Below the pieces are notes generated by a model. That model searched no databases and was not told where the DNA came from. It saw only the letters and a list, made by a program, of their open reading frames with translations. A program made the position numbers and the translations under genes. Shown piece after piece: positions 1 to 6,963 of a stretch of 35,166 bases of DNA (position 1 is the first letter of the stretch; each line of letters opens with the position of its first letter). This stretch comes from Cryptosporangium minutisporangium (lineage in GTDB: Bacteria; Actinomycetota; Actinomycetes; Mycobacteriales; Cryptosporangiaceae): assembly GCF_039536245.1 (NCBI RefSeq), contig NZ_BAAAYN010000049.1, positions 1 through 35,166 of the forward strand, read 5' to 3'.

Positions 1-30
1 GCCGCGGGCCGCCCGGAAGGGGCACGGAAC

Positions 31-38
31 GGCTTGGC
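31..38. repeat. Target site duplication, left copy
   Basis: GGCTTGGC directly abuts the left inverted repeat of the IS256-type element and is repeated exactly at 474-481. Confidence 0.8.
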
Positions 39-473
39 GGGACTGGCGCCAACGGCGTTTTTGGCGGGATTGATCAGTAGGCCTCGGCGGCCGGGAACCG
101 GTCACCGAAGGCGATGGCGAAGGCGTTCAACGCGGGTGTCCGCACAGTCTTCGCCCGCGTCCCGTTGCGCACGTTCGCGCCGGGCTGCCCGGGCCGACCA
201 CCTTTCTCATGACCGAGGTGCTCGGTTGTCTCGTCGTTCAACGCCGTCTCCAGGACGGTCGGGGTCAGCGCTTGAGCAGCCCGTCCGGACCGGTCAACGA
301 CAGCCCCTGCTCCTGGGCCAGCCGCACCAAATCCGCCGCGGCTTGGGCCTCCGCCGTCGGCTCAGGCTTCTTCTTCCTCGAGGTCACATCACCCAGTGTC
401 GCGGTCATCTCTGCACCTCACTGCCGAGCAGACCCGGCCGTCAGGCCAGAAACACCGTTATTTCCACAGTCCC
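39..473 (-). mobile_element. Internally deleted IS256-family element (435 bp)
   Basis: The ends are imperfect inverted repeats. The outer seven bases GGGACTG match exactly, and an inner block (AACGGCGTTTTTGGC at 51-65 against AACGGTGTTTCTGGC read from the other end) matches at 13 of 15. The element is flanked by a perfect 8-bp direct repeat, GGCTTGGC, at 31-38 and 474-481. IS256 elements are known to make 8-9 bp target duplications. A full element is about 1.3-1.4 kb, so most of the transposase is missing. The intact duplication suggests that either a short non-autonomous copy transposed here or a full copy later lost its middle. Confidence 0.85.
74..408 (-). pseudogene. IS256-family transposase remnant
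   Basis: Reading from the ATG at 408 gives MTATLGDVTSRKKKP, then the typical N-terminus of actinobacterial IS256 (Mutator) transposases ending in LSLTGPDGLLK. The reading then hits TGA because one base is missing in the codons that normally read QL. In the shifted frame the family sequence resumes (TVLETALNDE, TEHLGHEK, NGTRAKTV) and then jumps straight to the usual C-terminus, ALNAFAIAFGDRFPAAEAY, before TGA. About three quarters of the protein is therefore deleted, including the DDE catalytic residues, and a frameshift has been added. It cannot be active. Confidence 0.88.
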
Positions 474-481
474 GGCTTGGC
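474..481. repeat. Target site duplication, right copy
   Basis: GGCTTGGC directly abuts the right end of the IS256-type element and is identical to 31-38. It lies about 12 bases beyond the terminator hairpin of the small gene at 547-678. Confidence 0.8.
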
Positions 482-493
482 CGGACGCCAAGG

Positions 494-522
494 AGCCCGG
501 AGTGCGGTGTGCACTCCGGGCT
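494..522 (-). terminator. Terminator hairpin of the 43-residue gene
   Basis: A perfect 12-bp stem (AGCCCGGAGTGC at 494-505 with its complement at 511-522) and a five-base loop lie 24 bases past the stop codon of the small minus-strand gene. There is no clear T-run, as is usual in actinobacteria. Confidence 0.75.
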
Positions 523-546
523 CTCGTGGCTCTCTGTTGGGTCAAC

Positions 547-678
547 TCAGTAGCTGTAGTCCCAGCAGTCGTTGTAGCGCTTCTTGTGGTGGCGGCGACG
601 GCGGCGCGGCTTGTAGCAGTCGTTGTAGTCCCAGTCGTTGCAGTGGTTGTTGTAGTCGTAGTCGTAGCAGCCGCTCAT
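547..678 (-). CDS. Tyr/Asp/Asn/Cys-rich 43-residue protein, unknown function
   Basis: This small gene has an ATG at 678, a strong AGGAGG at 688-693 nine bases upstream, and a 12-bp terminator hairpin after the stop. Of its codons, all but one (CGT) end in G or C, although the protein is made of residues with A/T-leaning codons (Tyr, Asn, Asp, Lys). That is good evidence of real coding. The protein has three blocks: an acidic aromatic N-terminus (starting MSGCYDYDYNN), a basic centre (KPRRRRRHHKKR) and an aromatic acidic end (YNDCWDYSY). It has nine Tyr and four Cys (4, 13, 21, 38). I see no signal peptide or membrane segment. I do not recognise the family. Possible roles include a metal-binding or nucleic-acid-associated peptide, a condensate former or a modified-peptide precursor, but none of these is shown. 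Confidence 0.72.
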   Translation of the reverse strand: MSGCYDYDYNNHCNDWDYNDCYKPRRRRRHHKKRYNDCWDYSY

Positions 679-802
679 GTCGTCCAGCCTCCTGAAGTTT
701 GATCCGGGGCGTGTTCCCCGTGTGTCAGTAGCTTCGCGCTGAGCGGCCGGCGGCTCGATCGGCCCGCAAACTGTCGGAACGTTCGCTTCCCAACACTCGC
801 GG

Positions 803-1282
803 TCAGGCGGGACTCGGCTGGCGGTGTGCGAGGAATGCGCCGAATTCCGCGCGTTGCTCAGGTGCCATCGCGTCCTTCGGAACCGTGAACGCCTGGAGTT
901 TGCCGAACATCAAGTACCAGACCTCAGGGGTCTCCACGATCCGGGTGAGCCCGGCCCACCGGCAGCGGGTTTCGACGAGCGGGAAGGACACGTGCACCCC
1001 CTCGTCGTCCAGGGTCAGCAGGGACGTGTCCCGGATCGCCGGGGCTTGCTGCCGAACGGAGATCGCGAGCACGAGTGGTCCGGTGCCGAAACCGAGCGCT
1101 ACCGCGGTGAGAAGGAAGGCGTAGGCCCACGCGTCGGTCGGGTCGAGGGCGAGTAGGCCCAGGCTGAGGACGGCGATGACGGCGGCGAGTGCGGCGGTCA
1201 GACGGAGCTGGGGGCGGAGCAGGAAGCGGAGGGTGCGCCGGAGTTGCCGCGGGTCGTAGGGCACCTGGAGGGAGATCTGCAC
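803..1282 (-). CDS. YcxB-like small membrane protein
   Basis: This 159-residue protein has a short cytoplasmic lead, two hydrophobic helices (about residues 28-48 and 53-75) and a soluble C-terminal half. The pattern DTSLLTLDDEGVHVSFPLVETRCRW followed by WAGLTRIVETPEVWYLMF fits the YcxB-like C-terminal domain, which is a family of unknown function. The GTG start at 1282 is preceded by TAGGCT (positions 1289-1294) with six bases between, which suggests a leaderless transcript. It is divergent from the epimerase gene, and its role is unknown. Confidence 0.72.
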   Translation of the reverse strand: MQISLQVPYDPRQLRRTLRFLLRPQLRLTAALAAVIAVLSLGLLALDPTDAWAYAFLLTAVALGFGTGPLVLAISVRQQAPAIRDTSLLTLDDEGVHVSFPLVETRCRWAGLTRIVETPEVWYLMFGKLQAFTVPKDAMAPEQRAEFGAFLAHRQPSPA

Positions 1283-1395
1283 CGCGGCAGCCTAGAGCCA
1301 CCGCGGTACGGCGGACGCTGTGACCTGGGTAACTCCTGGTCATGGACGATCGGGCCGTCCCGTCTCTGGTGGTGAACACCACGAGCGGAGGCGTC

Positions 1396-2340
1396 ATGAA
1401 GATTTTCCTCGCCGGTGCGGCCGGGGCGATCGGTAGCCAACTCGTGCCCCAGCTGGTGGCGCGTGGCCACGAGGTGGTCGGCACCACCCGGTCGGTGGCC
1501 AAGATCGAGGCGCTGCGTGCGCTGGGCGCCGAGCCGGTCGTCGTCGACGCGCTCGATCCGGAGTCGGTGGCCGACGCGGTGGCCAAGGCCGAGCCCGACG
1601 TGATCGTCCATCAGCTGACCGCGCTGAACGGACCGCCGGACTTCCGGCACGCGAAGCAGATGGCGGCCGCCACCAACCGGCTGCGCACCGAGGGCACCGA
1701 TCACCTGCTGGCCGCCGGCCGCGCCGTCGGCGTCCGCAAGATCGTGGCGCAGAGCAACGCGTCCTGGATGGAACGCACCGGCGGACCGGTCGCCGACGAG
1801 AACGGCCGGCTGGAGCCGAACCCACCCGCGGACCTCGCCGACGGGGTGGACGCCCTGCGTCACCTGGAGACCGCGGTGACCGGCATCGGCTGGGCCGACG
1901 GCATCGCGATCCGCTACGGCGCCTTCTACGGCCCCGGCACCGGCCTGGAGACCGCGCCGGATGCGATCATGGCCGGAGAGATCCGCAAGCGTAAGTTCCC
2001 GATCGTCGGCGGCGGCCGTGGGATGTGGTCTCTGGTGCACATCGCTGACGCCGCGTCGGCCACCGTCGCGGCCATCGAGCGCGGCAGGCCCGGGATCTAC
2101 CACGTCGCCGATGACGAACCGGCGCCCGTGCACGTCTGGCTGCCCGAGCTGGCCCGGGCGCTCGGCGCCGAACCGCCGCGCCGGATACCGGCCTGGATCG
2201 TGCGCTTGGTGGCCGGTCCGGGCCCGGTTGACCTGATGACGCGTGCCCGCGGAATCTCCAGCGAGAAGGCCAAACGTGAACTGGGCTGGACGCCGCGGTA
2301 CCCGAGCTGGCGCACCGGCTTCCGCGAGGGATTGGGCTGA
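1396..2340 (+). CDS. NAD(P)-dependent epimerase/dehydratase (extended SDR)
   Basis: This 314-residue protein opens with MKIFLAGAAGAIGSQLV, a Rossmann fold with the GxxGxxG motif. It continues as an extended SDR of the epimerase type that binds NAD(P) and a small hydroxylated or sugar-like substrate, which cannot be deduced here. I chose the ATG at 1396 because GGAGG sits just before it and the Rossmann fold starts there. An in-frame ATG 54 bases upstream adds an unlikely tail. The ECF41 sigma gene follows after only six bases. ECF41 sigma factors are known to neighbour and control a carboxymuconolactone decarboxylase, oxidoreductase or epimerase gene, so this is probably the sigma factor's target. 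Confidence 0.9.
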   Translation: MKIFLAGAAGAIGSQLVPQLVARGHEVVGTTRSVAKIEALRALGAEPVVVDALDPESVADAVAKAEPDVIVHQLTALNGPPDFRHAKQMAAATNRLRTEGTDHLLAAGRAVGVRKIVAQSNASWMERTGGPVADENGRLEPNPPADLADGVDALRHLETAVTGIGWADGIAIRYGAFYGPGTGLETAPDAIMAGEIRKRKFPIVGGGRGMWSLVHIADAASATVAAIERGRPGIYHVADDEPAPVHVWLPELARALGAEPPRRIPAWIVRLVAGPGPVDLMTRARGISSEKAKRELGWTPRYPSWRTGFREGLG

Positions 2341-2346
2341 CCCACG

Positions 2347-3273
2347 ATGACGTCCGAACTGGATCTCTACAGCGAGCTGCGCCCGCGGGCCTTCGCCATC
2401 GCGTACCAGATGCTCGGCAGCGTCAGCGAGGCAGAGGACGTCGTGCAGGAGGCGTTCCTCCGGGTGCACCAGACCCTCCAGCGCGACGAGCAGATCTCCT
2501 CGCCCCGTGCCTACATCGCCACGCTGGTCACCCGGCTGGCCATCGACCAGCTCCGCTCGGCGCGGGTGCGGCGGGAGCAGTACGTCGGTGAGTGGCTGCC
2601 GGAGCCGGTGGTCACCGAACCGTCACCGGCGGAGCAGGCGGAGACCGCCGACTCCCTGTCGCTGGCGTTCCTGGTGCTGCTGGAGAGCCTGTCACCGCAG
2701 CAGCGGGCCGCGTTCCTGCTGCGTGAGGTGTTCGACTACCCGTATCCCGAGGTAGCCGACATCCTCGGCACCACCGTGGACGGCGCGCGTCACCTGGTCG
2801 CCCGCGCTCGCGCTCAGCTACACGAACGCCGACCCCGGTACTACGCGTCCCGGCGGCAACGCGACGAGCTGGCACAGCGTTTCTTCGCCGCCGCCGAGCA
2901 GGGCGACCTGGGGGCGCTGGAAGCGCTCCTCGCGCAGGACGTGGCGTTCCACGGGGACGGTGGCGGCAAGGCACCGGCGCTGGCTCGGCCGCTCCACGGA
3001 CGCGAGCGGGTGGCCCGGGCGCTGTTGGTCGGCATGTCGACGCTGCCGCGCCTCGGCGTGCGCCTTCAGCTCACCGAGGTCAACGGCCAACCCGGCGCGG
3101 TGGCGCTCGACGCGCAGGACCGGCTGGTCGGCGTGATCGGACTCGACATCCTCGACGGCCAGATCCAGACGATTCACTCCGTCGTGAATCCCGACAAGCT
3201 GCAGCATTTCGACCGGGTCGGCAATCTCGCCACCCTGGTGCGCGAGAACCGTCGACGCGACGGCAAGGAGTAG
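2347..3273 (+). CDS. ECF41-family sigma factor with SnoaL-like C-terminal domain
   Basis: This 308-residue ECF sigma factor has sigma-2 at about 8-75 (EAEDVVQEAFLRVH), the ECF41 linker motif WLPEP at 84-88, and sigma-4 at about 105-160 (LSPQQRAAFLLREVFDYPYPEVA). The long C-terminal domain of the SnoaL/NTF2 type carries both diagnostic ECF41 motifs, DGGGK (204-208) and NPDKL (281-285). In ECF41 proteins this extension stands in for an anti-sigma factor and tunes RNA polymerase binding, and no separate anti-sigma gene is present here. The gene sits between the epimerase and DoxX genes as one transcription unit. Confidence 0.94.
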   Translation: MTSELDLYSELRPRAFAIAYQMLGSVSEAEDVVQEAFLRVHQTLQRDEQISSPRAYIATLVTRLAIDQLRSARVRREQYVGEWLPEPVVTEPSPAEQAETADSLSLAFLVLLESLSPQQRAAFLLREVFDYPYPEVADILGTTVDGARHLVARARAQLHERRPRYYASRRQRDELAQRFFAAAEQGDLGALEALLAQDVAFHGDGGGKAPALARPLHGRERVARALLVGMSTLPRLGVRLQLTEVNGQPGAVALDAQDRLVGVIGLDILDGQIQTIHSVVNPDKLQHFDRVGNLATLVRENRRRDGKE

Positions 3274-3277
3274 CGAC

Positions 3278-3670
3278 GTGGACCTCAACGTCTGGCTGTG
3301 GATCGTGACCAGCCTGCTGGCGACTGTTCTGCTGATCAGCACCTCCAAGATGTTCCTGCCCCGGGAGCGGATCGCCGCGGCGGGCGGCCGCGCCGCGGAG
3401 TGGGTTCTCGACTTCAGCCCCGGTGCGTTACGCGCCATCGCGATCCTCGAGTTCCTGGCCGCGGCCGGCCTGATCCTGCCCGCCGTCCTCGACATCGCAC
3501 CGGTGCTGGTGCCCGTGACCGCCACCTGCGTGGCGTTGCTATTCGTCGGCGCGACGACCATGCGCCTCCGCCGCGGCGAGCGAGCAACGATCGCGGCCGA
3601 CGTGCTGTATTTCGCGCTCGCCGTCTTCGTCGCCTGGGGCCGCTTCGGTCCCGAGTCCTTCACCGGCTGA
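3278..3670 (+). CDS. DoxX-like membrane protein
   Basis: This 130-residue protein has four predicted membrane helices (about 6-24, 50-66, 70-90 and 105-122) and the DoxX-like layout, including a helix start near GALRAIAILEFLAAAGLILP. It starts at a GTG with AAGGAG nine bases before it inside the end of the sigma gene, so it is probably translationally coupled. DoxX-like proteins are often encoded beside ECF41 sigma genes. Their biochemical role is poorly known, with links to redox and quinone metabolism. Confidence 0.85.
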   Translation: MDLNVWLWIVTSLLATVLLISTSKMFLPRERIAAAGGRAAEWVLDFSPGALRAIAILEFLAAAGLILPAVLDIAPVLVPVTATCVALLFVGATTMRLRRGERATIAADVLYFALAVFVAWGRFGPESFTG

Positions 3671-3685
3671 CCGGGGTGCGGCATC

Positions 3686-3710
3686 GGGCCGCCCCTCCCG
3701 GGGGCGGCCC
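3686..3710 (+). terminator. Terminator of the epimerase-ECF41-DoxX unit
   Basis: A perfect 10-bp GC stem (GGGCCGCCCC with GGGGCGGCCC) and a five-base loop lie 15 bases after the DoxX stop codon. Confidence 0.85.
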
Positions 3711-3778
3711 AACGCCACACCGGCATCGGTCAGGAATCAAGAAGCGGGAGGTCAGCGGCCACGCCTACGGTGATCCGC

Positions 3779-4189
3779 ATGGAGATCACAATTCACACCA
3801 CCGTCCTTCCGCACGTCGACCCGGACGCCTCCGTGGCCTTCTACCGCGACGTTCTGGGCTTCGAGGTCCGTAGCGACGTCGGCAAGGGCACGATGCGCTG
3901 GATCACGGTCGGCCCCGTCGGCCAGCCCGGCACCTCGATCCTGCTGGCACCGCCGGCCGCCGACCCCGGTGTCACCGAGGAGGAGCGCCGCACGATCACC
4001 GAGATGATGGCCAAGGGCACCTACGGCTGGATCCTGCTGGCCACCCCCGACCTCGACGGCACCTTCGAGAAGGTCCAGGCGGGCGACGTCGAGGTGGTCC
4101 AGGAGCCGACCGAGCAGCCGTACGGCATCCGCGACTGCGCTTTCCGGGACCCCGCGGGCAACCTCGTCCGCATCCAGGAGCTGCGCTGA
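3779..4189 (+). CDS. VOC (glyoxalase/bleomycin-resistance fold) protein
   Basis: This 136-residue protein shows two beta-alpha-beta-beta-beta modules of the vicinal oxygen chelate fold. The signature stretches are DASVAFYRDVLGFEV near the start and EQPYGIRDCAFRDPAGNLVRIQE at the end. The likely metal ligands are His residues in the first strand and Glu in the final strand. VOC enzymes include glyoxalases, dioxygenases and drug-binding proteins, and the substrate is not deducible. I favour the ATG at 3779. A GTG at 3770 would add three residues, and neither start has a well-placed ribosome binding site. A fragment resembling an AraC regulator follows, an association I recall for this VOC subfamily in actinomycetes. 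Confidence 0.85.
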   Translation: MEITIHTTVLPHVDPDASVAFYRDVLGFEVRSDVGKGTMRWITVGPVGQPGTSILLAPPAADPGVTEEERRTITEMMAKGTYGWILLATPDLDGTFEKVQAGDVEVVQEPTEQPYGIRDCAFRDPAGNLVRIQELR

Positions 4190-4233
4190 GCCGTCCAGGA
4201 GGACCCGCGGACCTCGAGAAAGGAAGTTCCCGC

Positions 4234-4323
4234 ATGTGTCATCCCGCGTGGGGTCGGGCCCGTACGGCCGCGCACCTGAACGAGCTCGCCCGGTTGCGTC
4301 GCGTCCGCGAACAGCCGGGAAGC
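4234..4323 (+). pseudogene. 5' stub of an AraC-family regulator
   Basis: A good ribosome binding site (AAGGAAG, 4220-4226) precedes the ATG at 4234. The first codons read MCHPAWGRARTAAHLNELARLRRVRE, which resembles the N-terminus of AraC-type regulators encoded next to this VOC subfamily, where the pattern LARLRRVRDRID leads into the helix-turn-helix region. After about 26 residues the similarity stops and the convergent NmrA-type gene begins. No DNA-binding domain remains. I read this as a regulator gene truncated by a rearrangement. The family call is from memory of related proteins. Confidence 0.5.
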
Positions 4324-5136
4324 TCAGCCGACGAAACGGTCGGCGTGCTCGGCCACCCACTGGTCGAAGGTCCGCGCCGGACGACCGGTCAGCCGCTCGA
4401 CGGTGTCGACCGCGGTGACCGCGTCGGCGGGCGGTTCGGCGTACCAACCGACGACGTACTCAGCGTCGGCTCGGGACACCCCTGAGCTCGTCAGCCTCTC
4501 GACCGCTTCCTCGTACGTGATCGGAACCAAGGTGATGTCCCGGCCGATGGCCCTGGACAGGGTCTTGATCCGCTCGGTGGGGGTCAACGACTCGGATCCG
4601 GTGAGGTTGTACACCTGTCCCGAGTGACCGTCGTCGAGCAGCGCGAGCGCTGCCACCGCCCCGATGTCGGCCTCGTGGACGAGCGCGCTGGGGAAGTCGT
4701 ACGGCTCGCGTACGACTCCCTCGGCGCGGATCGTGTCGGCCCAGGTCAACGTGTTCGACATGAACTCCTGGGGCTCCAGCCGGACCCACTCCACGCCGGA
4801 GTCGGCCACCGCCTGCTCGACCGGCCCGGCCGCGCCGCCCCACAACACGGTGATGCGCCGGACGCCCGCGTCGACCGCGCGGCGCACCAGTTCGGGTCCG
4901 ACGTCGGCGAGCCCTGCCGTCACCGTGATGTGCAACCGGTCGACGCCGTCCAGGGCGGCGTCCAACGTCTCCGGTGCCGTGTGCGTGCCGTGGACCAACT
5001 CCACCCCGGAGGGCAGCTTCTCCGCGGCCGCGGCGGGGTTCCGGGTCAGTGCCCGAACGTGCTCTCCTCGACCGATCAGCTCGGCCACGACGTGCCTGCC
5101 GGTGTTGCCGGTGGCGCCGGTAACCAGTGTCGTCAT
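4324..5136 (-). CDS. NmrA-type NAD(P)H-binding SDR (NAD(P)H:quinone/azo reductase-like)
   Basis: This 270-residue atypical SDR starts MTTLVTGATGNTGRHVV with the GxxGxxG nucleotide loop. It lacks a catalytic YxxxK, as in the NmrA/QOR2-like group that either senses or oxidises NAD(P)H with quinone or azo acceptors. DIGAVAALALLDDGHSGQVYNLTGSESLT is typical of this group. Directly upstream is a promoter with a 19-bp spacer and a dyad, so a MerR-family activator is expected to control it. No intact MerR gene is present in this window. Confidence 0.88.
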   Translation of the reverse strand: MTTLVTGATGNTGRHVVAELIGRGEHVRALTRNPAAAAEKLPSGVELVHGTHTAPETLDAALDGVDRLHITVTAGLADVGPELVRRAVDAGVRRITVLWGGAAGPVEQAVADSGVEWVRLEPQEFMSNTLTWADTIRAEGVVREPYDFPSALVHEADIGAVAALALLDDGHSGQVYNLTGSESLTPTERIKTLSRAIGRDITLVPITYEEAVERLTSSGVSRADAEYVVGWYAEPPADAVTAVDTVERLTGRPARTFDQWVAEHADRFVG

Positions 5137-5161
5137 GATGGGTCCCCTCTCGTCGTCGCCG

Positions 5162-5192
5162 ACGCTAGGACCTCAACTGAACTTCAGGTCAA
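5162..5192 (-). promoter_or_regulatory. MerR-type promoter/operator with 19-bp spacer
   Basis: Read on the minus strand, TTGACC (5187-5192) and TAGCGT (5162-5167) are separated by exactly 19 bases. Between and overlapping them is the dyad ACCTGAA-N6-TTGAGGT, with one mismatch between arms. Over-long spacers with a central dyad are characteristic of MerR-family promoters (SoxR, MerR, BmrR), where the regulator untwists the DNA. The start codon of the NmrA-type gene lies 25 bases downstream of the -10 box. Confidence 0.75.
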
Positions 5193-5238
5193 GAGAACGT
5201 GGATGACGCTCCGGCGGTGATGACGCCGCTGACGTTGG

Positions 5239-6084
5239 TTAGCGGGGCGGGCCGGCGTCGATCCGGCGCAGCGCGGTCTCCCGCTCGCCGGGTACCGGCC
5301 GGAACCCCTCCAGCCACCAGGTCGCGCCGGCTTCCGCGATCGGCTCCACCAGGTCTCGGGCCGCCGGCTGCTCGTCCGGGGTCCGGCCGGTCACGACCAC
5401 GTCGAACCCGTCGAGGGTGCCGCGGTGCTCGCCGATCGTCGTGACGACGTCGGTCACCGCTGCGGGGGTCGGCGCCCACGATCCGTCGGTCGGGTCGATG
5501 ATCATCGGCGCGACGCCCTCCCACCGGGCGGCTCGCTCCAGCGGTCGCCGGTTCGGCCAGTTGCAGCCGATCCAGACCGGCGGCCGCGGTTGCTGCACCG
5601 GCGTGGGCTGGAAGACGACCTCCGCGGCGGTCAGGTGCTCACCGTGGAAGTCGACGGTCTTCCCGGACCACAGGCCGGTCAGCACCGTCAGGCCCTCGTC
5701 CAGCCGTTGGGCGACCGTCCGGGGCTCGATCGGTTCGCCCCAGGTGCCGAACTCGGCCTCCAGCGTGAAGCCCAGCCCGGCGCCGAACACCAGCCGCCCG
5801 CCGGAGAGCCGGTCCAGGGTCGTCGTCTGCCGGGCCAGCGTGCCGGGGCGCCGCCGCGCGACCGCGGTGACCAGCGGCCCGAGCTTGATGCGCTCGGTCG
5901 TCGTCGCCGCCACGGTCAGGAGCACCCACGGATCGGCGACGTCCTGGGGGCCGAACGCGAACACGACGTGGTCCCAGACGAAGAACCCGTCCCAGCCGGC
6001 TTGCTCCGTGCGGCGTGCGAGTTCGCCGACCTGACGCGGCTCGGCGAACTCGCCGAGGTTGGGCAGGCAGATGCCGTATCGCAT
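5239..6084 (-). CDS. LLM-class flavin-dependent oxidoreductase
   Basis: This protein of about 281 residues has the bacterial luciferase-like TIM-barrel signature: MRYGICLPNLGEFAEP, AGWDGFFVWDH, LDRLSGGRLVFGAGLG, and a C-terminal stretch on GATWWLEGF. Members use FMN or F420 to oxidise or monooxygenate small molecules. In actinomycetes many are F420-dependent, and a DDN-type F420 protein is encoded further along this window. I chose the ATG at 6084, which lies six bases after TACTCT (a leaderless layout). A GTG two codons upstream is the alternative. Substrate unknown. Confidence 0.88.
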   Translation of the reverse strand: MRYGICLPNLGEFAEPRQVGELARRTEQAGWDGFFVWDHVVFAFGPQDVADPWVLLTVAATTTERIKLGPLVTAVARRRPGTLARQTTTLDRLSGGRLVFGAGLGFTLEAEFGTWGEPIEPRTVAQRLDEGLTVLTGLWSGKTVDFHGEHLTAAEVVFQPTPVQQPRPPVWIGCNWPNRRPLERAARWEGVAPMIIDPTDGSWAPTPAAVTDVVTTIGEHRGTLDGFDVVVTGRTPDEQPAARDLVEPIAEAGATWWLEGFRPVPGERETALRRIDAGPPR

Positions 6085-6231
6085 GTCCACAGAGTACGGA
6101 TCACGGAAGCGATCCTGGGATAGTTACCCAAGATTCGAAGTGTGGCTGGGACCGGAAGGTAGGGGTTTCCCCACCCTGGTTCCACAGCTGGCCGTGTGTT
6201 CGGTCGCGGGCCGTTCGACCAGGTTGAAGGC

Positions 6232-6963
6232 ATGAGAAACAACGCGGGGCCGGTCCTCGAACTGCACGACGTCGCCAAGACCTACCCGGGCGGCACGCGG
6301 GCGCTGGCGGGCGTCTCGCTGGCCGTCGGGGCCGGTACGTTCAACGCGGTCATGGGGCCGTCCGGTTCGGGCAAATCCACGTTCCTGCACTGCGCCGCCG
6401 GCCTGGATCAACCCGACTCCGGACGAGTTGTGCTGGCCGGTGAGGACATCAGCCGACTGCGGGAGCCGCGACTGACCCGAGCGCGGCGCGAGCGCGTCGG
6501 GTTCGTGTTCCAGTCGTACAACCTGATGGAGTCGCTCTCGGTCTGGCACAACGTGCTCCTGCCGCAGCGGCTGGCCGGAGTTCGGCCGGACCGGAAGTGG
6601 GCGCGGGAGGTTCTGCGCCGGGTCGGGCTCGCCGGACGGGAGAACGCCAGGCCGGCCCAGCTCTCCGGTGGTCAACGACAGCGGACGGCGTTGGCCAGGG
6701 CGCTCGCCGGTCGGCCGGAGGTGATCTTCGCCGACGAGCCGACCGGGGCGCTGGACCTCTCCACCGGCCGGGAGGTGCTCCAGCTGCTCCGCGAGGCCGT
6801 CGACGAGGTCGGCACCACGATCGTCATGGTCACGCACGACCCGACCGCGGCGAGCTGGGCGGATCGGGTGGTCTTCCTCGCCGACGGCCGGATCGTCAGC
6901 GAGCTGGCCGATCCCACCACCGAGAAGGTCGCGGCGGCGATGACCGCGGTGAGCCACCGATGA
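6232..6963 (+). CDS. ABC transporter ATP-binding protein (MacB/LolD type)
   Basis: This 243-residue ATPase has Walker A GPSGSGKST, Q-loop FVFQSYNLME, signature LSGGQRQRTALARAL, Walker B VIFADEPTGALD and H-loop VMVTHDP, all in order. It is closest to the MacB/LolD/FtsE group that works with FtsX-like permeases rather than with solute importers. The ATG at 6232 has GAAGG just before it; an in-frame start 36 bases earlier is less likely. Its stop codon overlaps the permease start (ATGA), so the two are translationally coupled. Confidence 0.93.
   Translation: MRNNAGPVLELHDVAKTYPGGTRALAGVSLAVGAGTFNAVMGPSGSGKSTFLHCAAGLDQPDSGRVVLAGEDISRLREPRLTRARRERVGFVFQSYNLMESLSVWHNVLLPQRLAGVRPDRKWAREVLRRVGLAGRENARPAQLSGGQRQRTALARALAGRPEVIFADEPTGALDLSTGREVLQLLREAVDEVGTTIVMVTHDPTAASWADRVVFLADGRIVSELADPTTEKVAAAMTAVSHR

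Noticed and set aside
1283-1395. ECF41 promoter upstream of the epimerase
   Set aside because: TGTGACC occurs near 1319, but no CGTC lies at the expected distance, so I cannot call the site.
1324-6130. Shared TGGGTAACT upstream of the epimerase (near 1325) and of the LLM gene (near 6120, minus strand)
   Set aside because: Only nine bases match, the positions relative to the starts differ, and no dyad is common to both, so this is probably chance.
6597-6959. A 957-codon plus-strand reading that starts inside the ABC ATPase gene
   Set aside because: Only the part from the ATG at 6960 is FtsX-like. The preceding 121 codons are a frame-shifted reading of the ATPase.
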